64,000 nucleotides of DNA from Caldimonas brevitalea (GTDB taxonomy: Bacteria > Pseudomonadota > Gammaproteobacteria > Burkholderiales > Burkholderiaceae_C). The stretch covers positions 5,456,001 through 5,520,000 of the forward strand of contig NZ_CP011371.1 in NCBI RefSeq assembly GCF_001017435.1, given 5' to 3'. A model generated the notes under the pieces. It searched no databases and was not told where the DNA came from. It was given only the letters and a program-made list of their open reading frames with translations. This document shows positions 53,752-63,276 of the stretch, piece by piece. A program made the position numbers and the translations under genes. Numbering within the stretch: position 1 is the stretch's first letter; each line of letters begins with the position of its first letter.

Positions 53752-55422
53752 TCAGTCGTTCGCGAAGATGTCGCGGTCCTTGGTCTCGCGCACGAACAGC
53801 GCGCCGATCACGACCGTCGCCAGCGCGACGATGATCGGGTACCACAGGCCGTTGTAGATGTTGCCCGTCTGCGCCACGATCGCGAACGAGATGGTGGGCA
53901 GCAGGCCGCCGAACCAGCCGTTGCCGATGTGGTACGGCAGGCTCATCGAGGTGTAGCGGATGCGGGTCGGGAACATCTCGACCAGCATCGCAGCGATCGG
54001 GCCGTAGACCATCGTCACGTAGATCACCAGCAGCGTCAGGATCGCGACGATCATCGGCTTGTTGAGTTTGGCCGGGTCGGCCTTGGCGGGGTAGCCGGCG
54101 TCCTTGATCGCGCCGGTGACGGTCTTCTTGAACTCGGCATCACGCGCTTTCAACGCGTCGCCGCTGAGGGCCGAGGCGTCGTACGACTCGATGTTCTTGT
54201 CGCCCACCTTGATCACCGCGGTGCCGCTGCCGTCGACGGTTTCATAGTTCACCGAGTTGGCCGCCAGCAGCTGCTTGGCAACATCGCAAGAGCTGGTGAA
54301 CTTGGCCGTGCCGGTCGGGTTGAACTGGAACGAGCACTCCTTCGGATCGGCCACCAGCGACACTGGTGCGTTGGCCTGGGCACGCGCCAGGTCGGGGTTG
54401 GCGGCTTCGGTCAGCGCCTTGAACAGCGGGAAGTAGGTGGCGGCGGCGATCAGGCAGCCGGCCAGGATGATGGGCTTGCGGCCGATCCTGTCCGACAGCG
54501 ATCCGAACACCACGAAGAAGGGCGTGCCGATCAGCAGGGAGACGGCCACCAGCACGTTGGCGGTCGCCGCGTCGACCTTGAGCGCCTGGGTCAGGAAGAA
54601 CAGCGCATAGAACTGCCCGGTGTACCAGACCACCGCCTGGCCGGCCACCATGCCGAGCAGCGCGAGGATGACGATCTTCAGGTTCTTCCACTGGCCGAAC
54701 GATTCGGACAGCGGCGCCTTCGACGTCTTGCCTTCGGCCTTCATCTTCTGGAAGGCCGGCGACTCGTTCATGCTCATGCGGATCCACACCGAGATGGCCA
54801 GCAGCGCGATCGACAGGATGAAGGGCACACGCCAGCCCCACTCCTTGAACGTGTCTTCGCCCAGCAGCAAACGGGTGCCGAGGATGACCATCAGCGACAG
54901 GAACAGGCCCAGCGTCGCGGTGGTCTGGATCCACGCGGTGTAGGCGCCGCGGCGGCCGTTGGGCGCGTGCTCGGCGACATAGGTCGCGGCACCGCCGTAT
55001 TCACCGCCGAGCGCGAGACCCTGCAGCAGCCGCAACGCGATCAGCACCACCGGCGCCGCAACGCCGATCGAGGCATAGGTGGGCAGGATGCCGACGATGA
55101 AGGTCGACAGGCCCATCAACAAGATCGTCACCAAGAAGGTGTACTTGCGGCCGATCATGTCGCCCAGGCGGCCGAACACCAGCGCGCCGAAGGGGCGCAC
55201 GATGAAGCCGGCGGCGAACGCCAGCAGCGCGAAGATGAAGGCCGACGTGGGGTCGAGGCCGGAGAAGAACTGGGCCGCGATGATGGGCGCGAGCGAGCCG
55301 TAGAGATAGAAGTCGTACCACTCGAATACCGTGCCGAGCGAAGAGGCGAAGATGACCTTCTTCTCCTCCTTTGTCATCGGCGCCGCTCGCACGGGCGCCT
55401 GGGCCGCCATCGTCACTGCCAT
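53752..55422 (-). CDS. MFS transporter, metabolite:H+ symporter (MHS) family
   Basis: A 556-residue proton symporter with 12 likely spans. MHS features are ASSLGTVFEWYDFYLYGSLA, GRLGDMIGRKYTFLV between spans 2 and 3, and RLLQGLALGGEYGGAATYVA. The protein is about 110 residues longer than usual: residues about 335-445, before span 10, form a hydrophilic insert with two cysteines (KECSF, SSCDV), probably periplasmic. Substrate unknown; the family includes dicarboxylate, shikimate, osmolyte and aromatic-acid carriers. It is followed by the 48-residue gene. Confidence 0.93.
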   Translation of the reverse strand: MAVTMAAQAPVRAAPMTKEEKKVIFASSLGTVFEWYDFYLYGSLAPIIAAQFFSGLDPTSAFIFALLAFAAGFIVRPFGALVFGRLGDMIGRKYTFLVTILLMGLSTFIVGILPTYASIGVAAPVVLIALRLLQGLALGGEYGGAATYVAEHAPNGRRGAYTAWIQTTATLGLFLSLMVILGTRLLLGEDTFKEWGWRVPFILSIALLAISVWIRMSMNESPAFQKMKAEGKTSKAPLSESFGQWKNLKIVILALLGMVAGQAVVWYTGQFYALFFLTQALKVDAATANVLVAVSLLIGTPFFVVFGSLSDRIGRKPIILAGCLIAAATYFPLFKALTEAANPDLARAQANAPVSLVADPKECSFQFNPTGTAKFTSSCDVAKQLLAANSVNYETVDGSGTAVIKVGDKNIESYDASALSGDALKARDAEFKKTVTGAIKDAGYPAKADPAKLNKPMIVAILTLLVIYVTMVYGPIAAMLVEMFPTRIRYTSMSLPYHIGNGWFGGLLPTISFAIVAQTGNIYNGLWYPIIVALATVVIGALFVRETKDRDIFAND

Positions 55423-55618
55423 GCTGTGTCTCTCCGGTCAGGGTTGGAATGCCGCGGGGTGCGGCAGTGCCGGCGACTATCAGCGCGGGCTCTGACCGCG
55501 CGCTGACGCGCACCCAACGCTGGCTGACAAATTAAGGTCGAACCCTAGGCCCTTGTTTCTTGATGTGAAACACCGGAGAGAAATGCGGCTCGAGCTAGGG
55601 CAAACGAGCATACAGACG

Positions 55619-56290
55619 TCACGGCTCCGACCGGCGCCGTCGGCTCGCGCCCAGGGGCACCGTGCCCAAGGGCACCGTGCTCGCCTCGTCCCAGTCCGGG
55701 CCCGTGAACCACGGGTCACCCTGCACCGCGGCGCGCAGCATGTCGAGCGCGTCCAGGCCCCAGAACAATCGCTCCCCGGCCTCGACCGTCGGCACGCCGA
55801 ACACGCCCCGTTGCGCTGCCGCCTCGGTGGCGGCCCGCAGCGCTTGCTTGACGTCTGCGCCGTTCGGGTCGCGCTGCGGCGCCAAACCGGCGGTCAGCGC
55901 CGCCAGTGTTTCGGCATCGTCGGCCGCGCGACCGGAGCGCCAAACGTGGCGCCAGATCGTCTCGCAGACATAGCGGTTCGGCAGCCCGCCCGCCGGGGCG
56001 CAGGCCAGTGCCAGCCGCAGCAAGGGCAGCGGGTTGAACGGATGCGCGGCGGGCAACTGCAGCGGCACGCCCAGCTGCCGCGCCTGCCAGGCCACGTGGC
56101 GATAGGTCCAGAGCCGCTTGGGCTCGATCTCGGCCGGACCGAGCTGCCCGTGGTGCTGCAGCAAACCGGCGAACAGCACGGGCTGATAGCTCACCTGCAC
56201 CGAGCAGCCCTGCAGCGCCTGCGGCAGCGTCTCGAAGGCCAGATAGGCATAGGGCGAGACGAAATCGAAGTAGAAGCGCAGCGCGTGCAT
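55619..56290 (-). CDS. 2-hydroxychromene-2-carboxylate isomerase-like (DsbA/GST-kappa family)
   Basis: A 223-residue thioredoxin-fold protein. FYFDFVSPYAYLAFE near the N-terminus contains the Ser that replaces the redox Cys in HCCA isomerases. RGVFGVPTVEAGERLFWG is the matching C-terminal family segment. HCCA isomerase is known from naphthalene breakdown, but most homologues have other, glutathione-linked or unknown roles. The C-terminal tail carries VPLGTVPLG, encoded by a short direct DNA repeat. It is the last gene of the leucine-type cluster, 13 nt after the DUF1289 gene. Confidence 0.85.
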   Translation of the reverse strand: MHALRFYFDFVSPYAYLAFETLPQALQGCSVQVSYQPVLFAGLLQHHGQLGPAEIEPKRLWTYRHVAWQARQLGVPLQLPAAHPFNPLPLLRLALACAPAGGLPNRYVCETIWRHVWRSGRAADDAETLAALTAGLAPQRDPNGADVKQALRAATEAAAQRGVFGVPTVEAGERLFWGLDALDMLRAAVQGDPWFTGPDWDEASTVPLGTVPLGASRRRRSEP

Positions 56291-56303
56291 GGTCGGCTCC
56301 GGC

Positions 56304-56516
56304 TCACAAGGTCGGCGGCGGCACACCTTCGTCGACCGCCCGCCGCTGTGGCAAACGCGACCAGACGCGCTGCTTGTCGGCGTCGCTCATCGTCGACCAG
56401 GCGGCGATCTCGTCCAGCGTGCGGGCACAACCTTCACACCAGCCGGTGCGCGGGTTGATGCGGCACACGTTGACGCAGGGGCTGGGCACGCCGGTGGCGG
56501 GGCTGGACGGAGGCAT
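56304..56516 (-). CDS. DUF1289 family protein
   Basis: A 70-residue protein. PCVNVCRINPRTGWCEGCAR followed by TLDEIAAWSTMSDADKQRVW is the DUF1289 signature, with four cysteines that probably bind a metal. ATG 56516 is used. It lies 10 nt after the ybaK-like gene. Function unknown in the family. Confidence 0.9.
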   Translation of the reverse strand: MPPSSPATGVPSPCVNVCRINPRTGWCEGCARTLDEIAAWSTMSDADKQRVWSRLPQRRAVDEGVPPPTL

Positions 56517-56526
56517 GGGCGGACCA

Positions 56527-57030
56527 TCAGGCCGTGACGTCGGCCACCGGCGCGCCGGTGAGCTGCACCAGGGCTTGCGGTGCAACCTTGAACACGCCCT
56601 TGGGGTGCCCGGCCGCCGCCCACACCTCGTCGAAGCGGAACAGCTCGCGGTCGATCAGCATGACCGGCGGGGTCAGGTGGGCCACCGGCGACACGCCACC
56701 GATCGTGAAGCCGGTGCGGCTCTTGACGAACTCGGCATCGGCACGCCCGATGGGCCCCGCCAACGCAGCCACCTTACGTTCATCGACACGCTTGTCGCCC
56801 GACGTGACGACCAGCACCGCGAGGTCGTCGCTCTTGCGCCGGAACACCACACTCTTGGCGATCTGGCCCACGGCCAGGCCCAGCACCTCGGCCGCCTCCT
56901 GCGCGGTGCGCGCCGGCACGTCGAGAAACTGCGGCGCATGCGGGTGGCCCAGCTGCTGCAACACCTCGGCCACGCGCCGATAGCCTTCCGGCAGGTCTTG
57001 CGTCTCGGCGGGCGGGAAGGACGAACTCAT
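56527..57030 (-). CDS. YbaK/EbsC-type aminoacyl-tRNA deacylase
   Basis: A 167-residue protein of the INS/YbaK superfamily that clears mischarged tRNAs, for example Cys-tRNA(Pro). Typical parts are QIAKSVVFRRKSDDLAVLVV with the catalytic lysine region, GDKRVDERKVAAL, FTIGGVSPVAH and LTPPVMLIDREL. It overlaps the mvaB stop as ATGA and so is coupled to the catabolic genes, though its role there is not obvious. Confidence 0.9.
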   Translation of the reverse strand: MSSSFPPAETQDLPEGYRRVAEVLQQLGHPHAPQFLDVPARTAQEAAEVLGLAVGQIAKSVVFRRKSDDLAVLVVTSGDKRVDERKVAALAGPIGRADAEFVKSRTGFTIGGVSPVAHLTPPVMLIDRELFRFDEVWAAAGHPKGVFKVAPQALVQLTGAPVADVTA

Positions 57031-57950
57031 GCGGCAGACTCCTGCAAGGACGGGCGTTTGGCGAGCACGGCATTGCCGACCCGCGAGACGGGCTTGCGGC
57101 CCAGCACGCCGGAGATGAAGGCACCGGCGTCGACCAGCCGGTCGAGGTCGACACCGCTGTCGATGTCCAGGCCCTGTAGCAAGAACACCACGTCTTCGGT
57201 CGCGACGTTGCCGGTGGCGCCCTTGGCATAGGGGCAGCCGCCGAGGCCGGCGACGCTGGCGTCGAAGGTCGCCACGCCCAGTTCCAAACAGGCGTAGATG
57301 TTGGCCAGCGCCTGGCCGTAGGTGTCGTGGAAATGGCCGCTGACCTCGGACAGCGGGTAATGGCGCAAGGCGCGCTCCATCGCCCGCTGCACCCGCTTGG
57401 GTGTGCCGACGCCGATGGTGTCGGCCACGCCGAGGTGGTCGACACCGATCTCGCGCATCAAGCGGGCCACACGTTCGACCTCGTCGGCCGACACCTCACC
57501 CTGATAGGGGCAGCCGAGCGCGCACGACACCGCGCCGCGCACCTTGATGCCGTGCGCATGCGCGGCTTGCACCACCGGCTGGAACCGCTCGATCGACTCG
57601 GCGATGGAGCAGTTGATATTGCGCTGGCTGAAGGCTTCGCTGGCGGCACCGAAGACGACGATCTCGTCGGGCCGGCTGGCGAGCGCCGCCTCCAGGCCTT
57701 TCATGTTGGGCGTCAGCACCGAGTAGCGCACGCCGGGCCGGCGCTGCAGGCCGGCCATCACCTCGGTGTTGTCGGCCATCTGCGGTACCCACTTGGGGCT
57801 GACGAAGCTGGTGACCTCGATCTCGCGCACACCGGCCGCCTGCAGCCGGTGCACCAGGTCGATCTTGTCGGCCGCGGCGACGGGTTGCTTCTCGTTTTGC
57901 AGGCCGTCGCGCGGGCCCACCTCGACCAGTCGCACCTGGTGGGGAATCAT
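57027..57950 (-). CDS. mvaB: Hydroxymethylglutaryl-CoA lyase
   Basis: Last step of leucine breakdown: HMG-CoA to acetyl-CoA and acetoacetate. The 307-residue TIM-barrel protein starts MIPHQVRLVEVGPRDGLQNE. The active-site loop VAGLGGCPYAKGATGNVATE carries the catalytic Cys; the metal-binding HFHDTYGQ is present. ATG 57950 has GGAG 8 nt upstream; a TTG two codons earlier is less likely. It lies 50 nt after mccA and overlaps ybaK by 4 nt. Confidence 0.95.
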   Translation of the reverse strand: MIPHQVRLVEVGPRDGLQNEKQPVAAADKIDLVHRLQAAGVREIEVTSFVSPKWVPQMADNTEVMAGLQRRPGVRYSVLTPNMKGLEAALASRPDEIVVFGAASEAFSQRNINCSIAESIERFQPVVQAAHAHGIKVRGAVSCALGCPYQGEVSADEVERVARLMREIGVDHLGVADTIGVGTPKRVQRAMERALRHYPLSEVSGHFHDTYGQALANIYACLELGVATFDASVAGLGGCPYAKGATGNVATEDVVFLLQGLDIDSGVDLDRLVDAGAFISGVLGRKPVSRVGNAVLAKRPSLQESAA

Positions 57951-58000
57951 CGGCAAAGCTCCATCTGGGTCTTCACGGGATGCTGCATTGTGCCGCGGCG

Positions 58001-59992
58001 TCAGGCCGCCTTGAGCCGCAGCAGCTCGGCGCCTTCGGCTACCTGGTCGCCGACGCGAAACAGCAGTTCCTCGACCACACCGTCGGCCGGCGCGACGATA
58101 ACGTGTTCCATCTTCATCGCTTCCATCACGGCCAGCGCCTGGCCGCGACGGACCGTTTGCCCGGCCTGCACGTGCAGCGCGATCAGCTTGCCCGGCATGG
58201 GCGCCGTCAGACGGCCGCTGTCGTGCGCGGCGTCGGCCGCATGCGCGATCGTGTCGTGCCAGGTGAGGCTGGTGCTGCCGTCGGGGGCGTAGACGGCGAT
58301 GTGGTCGCCATGCCGGTAGACGGCCAGTGTCCAGCGGTGCTCGCCCAGCGTCACGTCGTAGCGGTCGTCGCCCAGCGACCGCGTGCGCAGCGGCTGCCCG
58401 GTCTCGTCGCCGGGCAGCTGCAGGTAGAGGCCGTCGCGCCGGTATTCGAGCGTCGCCGTGTGGCGCTGGCCCGCCAGCTCCAGGTCGAGGCGGCGGCGCG
58501 CCGCGCCGTGCATCCGCCAGCCGTCACGGCGCGACCAGGGATCGGTCGTTTCGCTGCCCGCGTCCTCCTGCAAGGCCAAGGCCGCCACCCCCGCCGTGGC
58601 ACAGCCGAGGTCGAGTGCAGGGGCGCCGAACAGCGCCTCGCGTTCGCGCTCGATCAGGGCGGTGTCCAGGTCGGCCTGCGCAAACGAGCGGCTGCGCACG
58701 ACCCGCCGCAAGAAGGCCAAATTGGTGTGCAGGCCGACGATGTGCGTCTGGCCCAGCGCCTGGTCGAGGCGGGCCAGCGCCTGCGCCCGGTCCTCGCCCC
58801 AGACGATCAGCTTGGCGATCATCGAGTCGTAGTACGGCGAGATCGCGTCGCCTTCGCGCACACCGGCGTCCAGCCGCACGGGGGCCACCGCGAATTCGGT
58901 GGCCGACGCCGGCGTACGGAACACCTGCAGCCGGCCGGTGGCGGGCAGGAACTGCGCCTCGGGGTTCTCGGCACAGAGGCGCGCCTCGATGGCATGGCCG
59001 CGAAGGCGCAACTCGTGCTGGGCCACCGGCAAGGGCTCGCCGGCCGCCACGCGCAGCTGCCACTCGACCAGGTCGTGGCCGATGACGGCCTCCGTCACCG
59101 GGTGCTCGACCTGCAGCCGCGTGTTCATCTCCATGAAGTAGAACCGCCCGTCTTGTTCCGCGATGAACTCCACCGTGCCGGCGCCGACATAACCCACCGC
59201 GCGGGCCGCGGCCACCGCCGCCTCGCCCATCTGTGCGCGACGCTCCGGCGTCATGCCGGGCGCGGGCGCCTCTTCCAGCACCTTCTGGTGGCGCCGCTGC
59301 ACCGAACAGTCGCGCTCGAACAGCGAGACATAACCGCCATGGCGGTCGCCGAACACCTGGATCTCGATGTGGCGCGGCCGCGTGACATAACGCTCCACCA
59401 GCACGTGGTCGTCGCCGAAGCTCGCCTTGGCCTCGCGCTTGCACGACGCCAGCGCCGCTTCGAACTCGTCGGGCCGGGCCACCGCGCGCATGCCCTTGCC
59501 ACCGCCGCCGGCACTCGCCTTGATCAGCACCGGGTAGCCGATGGCCTCGGCCTGCGCCTTCAGAAACTCCGGCTCCTGGCGGTCGCCGTGGTAGCCGGGC
59601 ACCAGGGGCACGCCCGCCTTCTCCATCAACGACTTCGCGGCGGCCTTGCTGCCCATCGCGGCGATGGCGGCGGCGGGCGGGCCGATGAACACCAGGCCGG
59701 CGTCGGCGCAGGCACGCGCGAAGGCCTCGTTCTCGCTCAGAAAGCCATAGCCTGGGTGCACGGCCTCGGCGCCGGTCGCGCGCGCCGCTGCCAGCACACG
59801 CTCGATCTGCAGATAGCTGTCGCGCGGCGCCGGCCCGCCCAAGTGCACCGCCTCGTCGCAGGCGGCGACGTGCTTGGCCTGCGCATCGGCGTCGGAGTAC
59901 ACGGCCACCGTGCGCACGCCCAGACGGCGTGCCGTTGCGGCGACACGGCAGGCGATTTCACCTCGGTTGGCGATCAGGATCTTCTTGAACAT
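58001..59992 (-). CDS. mccA: Methylcrotonyl-CoA carboxylase, biotin-carrying (alpha) subunit
   Basis: A 663-residue biotin carboxylase plus biotin carrier protein. The N-terminal carboxylase domain starts MFKKILIANRGEIACRVAAT. The ATP-grasp motifs KASAGGGGKGMR and EMNTRLQVEHPVTE are clear. The C-terminal biotinyl domain has VMEAMKMEH with the target lysine near residue 627. Together with MccB it carboxylates 3-methylcrotonyl-CoA. ATG 59992 is chosen; it is 10 nt after the hydratase gene. Propionyl- or acetyl-CoA carboxylases look similar, but the gene context decides for MCC. Confidence 0.92.
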   Translation of the reverse strand: MFKKILIANRGEIACRVAATARRLGVRTVAVYSDADAQAKHVAACDEAVHLGGPAPRDSYLQIERVLAAARATGAEAVHPGYGFLSENEAFARACADAGLVFIGPPAAAIAAMGSKAAAKSLMEKAGVPLVPGYHGDRQEPEFLKAQAEAIGYPVLIKASAGGGGKGMRAVARPDEFEAALASCKREAKASFGDDHVLVERYVTRPRHIEIQVFGDRHGGYVSLFERDCSVQRRHQKVLEEAPAPGMTPERRAQMGEAAVAAARAVGYVGAGTVEFIAEQDGRFYFMEMNTRLQVEHPVTEAVIGHDLVEWQLRVAAGEPLPVAQHELRLRGHAIEARLCAENPEAQFLPATGRLQVFRTPASATEFAVAPVRLDAGVREGDAISPYYDSMIAKLIVWGEDRAQALARLDQALGQTHIVGLHTNLAFLRRVVRSRSFAQADLDTALIEREREALFGAPALDLGCATAGVAALALQEDAGSETTDPWSRRDGWRMHGAARRRLDLELAGQRHTATLEYRRDGLYLQLPGDETGQPLRTRSLGDDRYDVTLGEHRWTLAVYRHGDHIAVYAPDGSTSLTWHDTIAHAADAAHDSGRLTAPMPGKLIALHVQAGQTVRRGQALAVMEAMKMEHVIVAPADGVVEELLFRVGDQVAEGAELLRLKAA

Positions 59993-60002
59993 CGTCTCGC
60001 TT

Positions 60003-60782
60003 TCAGAGCGTCCACGCGGGCGCGCGTTTCTCGAGGAAGGCGCGCAGGCCCTCGCGGCCTTCGTCGCTGGCGCGCACATCGGCGATGCGCCGTGCGGTGT
60101 CAGCCCGCAAGTCGGCGGTGAGCGGTGTGCCGGCAACGTCTTGCACCAGGCGCTTGTTGGCCTTCACGGCCTGCGGCCCGTTCGCCGCAATCGCCTGCAC
60201 CACGGTGTCCACACGCGCGTCGAGCGTGTCCACCCCGCACACCTCGTGCACCAGCCCGATGCGCTGCGCCTCGGCCGCCGGGAACCGCTCGGCGGTGACG
60301 AAATAGCGCTGCGCCGCCCGCGCCCCCATCGCCCGGATGACATAGGGGCTGATGGTGGCCGGCAGCAGCCCCAGCTTGGCCTCCGACAGGCAGAACTGCG
60401 CGACGTCAGCGGCCAGCAGCACGTCGCAGACGGCGGCCAGGCCGACACCGCCGGCATAACAATCGCCGTGCACACGGCCGACGATGGGGTGCGGGCAGCG
60501 GTAGAGGGTCCACAGCATCTCGGCCAGCCGGGTCGCGTCGGCCTGGTTCTGCTCCCAGGTGTAGTCGGCCATCGCCCGCATCCAGTGCAGGTCGGCCCCG
60601 GCGCAAAACGCCTTGCCGTGGCCGCCGAGGACGATGGCGCGCACGCTGTCGTCAGCACCCAGGTCCTGGAAGGTGCGGGTCAGCTCGGCGATGGTCGCGT
60701 CGTTGAAGGCGTTGCGGACCTCGGGACGGTTCAGGAACACACGCACGACGGCACCGTCGCGCTGGAGATCGAGCATCTGCAT
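60003..60782 (-). CDS. Enoyl-CoA hydratase/isomerase family, probable methylglutaconyl-CoA hydratase
   Basis: A 259-residue crotonase-fold protein. HGKAFCAGADLHWM and GDCYAGGVGLAAVCDVLLA carry the oxyanion-hole glycines; the region SEAKLGLLPATISPYVI is typical of methylglutaconyl-CoA hydratases. ATG 60782 has GAGG 5 nt upstream; a GTG at 60797 overlapping the mccB stop is the alternative. Its place between mccB and mccA (liuB-liuC-liuD order) supports hydration of 3-methylglutaconyl-CoA to HMG-CoA. Confidence 0.88.
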   Translation of the reverse strand: MQMLDLQRDGAVVRVFLNRPEVRNAFNDATIAELTRTFQDLGADDSVRAIVLGGHGKAFCAGADLHWMRAMADYTWEQNQADATRLAEMLWTLYRCPHPIVGRVHGDCYAGGVGLAAVCDVLLAADVAQFCLSEAKLGLLPATISPYVIRAMGARAAQRYFVTAERFPAAEAQRIGLVHEVCGVDTLDARVDTVVQAIAANGPQAVKANKRLVQDVAGTPLTADLRADTARRIADVRASDEGREGLRAFLEKRAPAWTL

Positions 60783-60793
60783 CGTGGCCTCGT

Positions 60794-62416
60794 TCACATC
60801 CGGAACACGCCGAAGCGCGTGTCGGCGATCGGCGCGTTGAGGCTGGCGCTGAGCGCCAGCGCCAGCACGCGCCGCGTGTCGGCGGGGTCGATCACCCCGT
60901 CGTCCCACAAGCGGGCCGACGCGTAATAGGGGTGGCCCTGCGCTTCGTACTGCTGGCGGATCGGGGCCTTGAAGGCTTCTTCTTCCTCGGCACTCCACTG
61001 CCCGCCCTTGGCCTCGATGCCGTCGCGCTTGACGGTGGCCAGCACGCTGGCGGCCTGCTCGCCACCCATCACGCTGATGCGGGCGTTGGGCCACATCCAC
61101 AACAGCCGCGGGCCGAAGGCGCGCCCGCACATGCCGTAGTTGCCGGCGCCGAAGCTGCCGCCGATGATGACGGTGAACTTGGGCACCTGGGCACACGAGA
61201 CGGCCGTGACCATCTTGGCGCCGGCACGCGCGATGCCCTCGTTCTCGTATTTGCGCCCGACCATGAAGCCGGTGATGTTCTGCAGGAACACCAGCGGGAT
61301 CTTGCGCTGGCAGCACAGCTCGATGAAGTGCGCGCCCTTGTTGGCGCTCTCGGCGAACAAGATGCCGTTGTTGGCGATGATGCCCACCGGCATGCCGTCG
61401 ATGTGGGCGAAGCCGGTCACCAGCGTCGCGCCGTAGCGCGCTTTGAACTCGTCGAACTCGCTCGCGTCGACGATGCGCGCGATGACCTCGCGCACGTCGA
61501 AGGGCTTGCGCGGGTCGGTCGGCACGATGCCGTACAACTCGCGCTCGGCATAACGCGGCGGGCGCGGCGCGATGCAGGCGAGCGGCTGCGGCTTGCGCCA
61601 GTTGAGCCGGGCCACCGAGGCGCGCACCAACGCCAGCGCATGGGCGTCGTTCTGGGCCAGCTGGTCGGCCACCCCCGACAGCCGCGTGTGCACGTCGCCA
61701 CCGCCCAGGTCTTCGGCGCTCACCACTTCGCCAGTGGCCGCCTTCACCAGCGGCGGGCCGCCGAGGTAGATGGTGCCCTGCTCCTTGACGATGATGGTCT
61801 CGTCGCTCATCGCTGGCACATAGGCGCCGCCGGCGGTGCAGGCGCCCATCACGACGGCCAGCTGCGGGATGCCGTCGGCGCTGAGGGTGGCCTGGTTGTA
61901 GAAGATGCGGCCGAAGTGGTCGCGGTCGGGGAACACCTCGTCCTGGTTGGGCAGGTTGGCGCCGCCCGAGTCGACCAGGTAGATGCAGGGCAGCCGGTTC
62001 TGCTGCGCGATCTCCTGGGCCCGCAAGTGCTTCTTGACCGTCATCGGGTAGTAGGTGCCGCCCTTGACCGTGGCATCGTTGCAGACGATGACACATTCGA
62101 CGCCGCTGACACGGCCGATGCCGGCGATCAGCCCGGCGCCGGGGGCCGCGTCCTGACCCTCCTTGTCGCGGTACATGCCGAAGGCGGCCAGCGGGGCGAT
62201 CTCGAGGAAGGGGGTGCCGGGGTCGAGCAGGCTTTCGACCCGGTCGCGCGGCAGCAGCTTGCCGCGTGCGAGGTGCTTGGCCCGGGCGGCCTCGCCGCCG
62301 CCCTGCGCGATGCGCGCCAGCTGGGCGTTCAGGTCGTCGACCAGGGCCGACATCGCAGCGGCATTGGCCTTGAACTCCTCGGCACGTGGGTTCAGTTTCG
62401 ATTCGAAAACAGGCAT
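60794..62416 (-). CDS. mccB: Methylcrotonyl-CoA carboxylase, carboxyltransferase (beta) subunit
   Basis: A 540-residue carboxyltransferase of the propionyl/methylcrotonyl-CoA carboxylase beta family. It starts [20 protein letters not shown]. Typical stretches include [64 protein letters not shown] and [18 protein letters not shown] 62416. It heads the compact group mccB-hydratase-mccA-mvaB-ybaK-DUF1289-isomerase. A perfect 16-bp palindrome lies about 40-50 nt upstream. Confidence 0.94.
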   Translation of the reverse strand: MPVFESKLNPRAEEFKANAAAMSALVDDLNAQLARIAQGGGEAARAKHLARGKLLPRDRVESLLDPGTPFLEIAPLAAFGMYRDKEGQDAAPGAGLIAGIGRVSGVECVIVCNDATVKGGTYYPMTVKKHLRAQEIAQQNRLPCIYLVDSGGANLPNQDEVFPDRDHFGRIFYNQATLSADGIPQLAVVMGACTAGGAYVPAMSDETIIVKEQGTIYLGGPPLVKAATGEVVSAEDLGGGDVHTRLSGVADQLAQNDAHALALVRASVARLNWRKPQPLACIAPRPPRYAERELYGIVPTDPRKPFDVREVIARIVDASEFDEFKARYGATLVTGFAHIDGMPVGIIANNGILFAESANKGAHFIELCCQRKIPLVFLQNITGFMVGRKYENEGIARAGAKMVTAVSCAQVPKFTVIIGGSFGAGNYGMCGRAFGPRLLWMWPNARISVMGGEQAASVLATVKRDGIEAKGGQWSAEEEEAFKAPIRQQYEAQGHPYYASARLWDDGVIDPADTRRVLALALSASLNAPIADTRFGVFRM

Positions 62417-62453
62417 GGCGTCGGGCAGACGGCAGCTCGGGAGCTTCCGTATT

Positions 62454-62469
62454 ACGTTTACGTAAACGT
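62454..62469. promoter_or_regulatory. Perfect palindrome upstream of mccB, candidate operator
   Basis: ACGTTTACGTAAACGT, a perfect 16-bp palindrome 38 nt upstream of the mccB ATG; on the minus strand it is flanked as TTG...AATAC, so it overlaps the likely promoter. ACGT-rich dyads of this kind are reported for MerR-type regulators of branched-chain catabolism (LiuR), from memory. No such regulator gene is in the window. Confidence 0.65.
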
Positions 62470-62587
62470 CAATCTTACGCAACTTCCCCGGCAGTGACCA
62501 GCCGGCTCGCCTGTGCGTCGTCGCAGGCGGCATGCCCTGCCCTCGCTCAGACGCCGCGCGCCGCATCCGGCGGCGAAGCTGTTGGGC

Positions 62588-63190
62588 TCAGAAGGGGCCT
62601 TGCGCGAGCCAGCGCTCGATCTGCTGCTTGCGGTCGTTGCCCCAAAACGGCTCGCCGTCGACGACGATGAAGGGCGCACCGAACACGCCGGCCGCCACGG
62701 CCGCCTCGTTGGCGTGCTTGAGCCGCTCTTTCCACTTCGCGTCGTGCCAGATCGCTTCGGCCTCGTCGGGCACCAGCCCGAACTCGCCGGCCAGCGTCTT
62801 CAGCGCCTCGGGATCGGCGAGGTGGACGCCGCGCGCGAAATAGGCCCGGAAGCAGCTGCGCGCCCAGGCCGCCGCCCGCTGCGGATCGGCCTCGGCCAGC
62901 CACCAAAACACCCGCGCGGCGTTCTGGGTGGGAATCGGGAAAGGCTCGGGCTGCACGAAGGGCACACCCTCGGCGCGGGCCGACCGGGCGAAATCGCGCA
63001 AGGCGTACTCGCGTTTGATCGGATGATCGGTCAGTGGCCGCAACTGCGCGGCCTGGAACGCGACGCCGAGCAGGATCGCGTGCCAGCGTACGGTGCGGCC
63101 ATGGCGGGCGGCGAGCGCCTCGATCCACTCGGACGTGATGTAGGCGTAGGGTGACGAGAAGTCGAAATAGAAGTCGATCGGGGACGGCAT
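62588..63190 (-). CDS. Second 2-hydroxychromene-2-carboxylate isomerase-like protein
   Basis: A 200-residue DsbA/GST-kappa-fold protein. IDFYFDFSSPYAYITSEWIE carries the Ser of the active site; GVFGAPFIVVDGEPFWGNDR is the family C-terminal segment. It differs clearly from the copy at 55.6 kb, so it is not a recent duplicate. ATG 63190 is preferred to a GTG two codons upstream. It lies between the acyl-CoA dehydrogenase gene and the mccB promoter region. Confidence 0.87.
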   Translation of the reverse strand: MPSPIDFYFDFSSPYAYITSEWIEALAARHGRTVRWHAILLGVAFQAAQLRPLTDHPIKREYALRDFARSARAEGVPFVQPEPFPIPTQNAARVFWWLAEADPQRAAAWARSCFRAYFARGVHLADPEALKTLAGEFGLVPDEAEAIWHDAKWKERLKHANEAAVAAGVFGAPFIVVDGEPFWGNDRKQQIERWLAQGPF

Positions 63191-63276
63191 GATCACCCCA
63201 TCCTAGACCGCCCCGTCAACCGCGCCCCTAGCGGAAAACCCCGCCCTGATGGGGATTGCTGGGTGGGCCCCCCCAG

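Noticed and set aside
55655..55690. Short direct repeat GGGCACCGTGC at the end of the isomerase-like gene
   Set aside because: Real (two copies 15 nt apart, coding VPLGTVPLG) but too short and local to suggest function.
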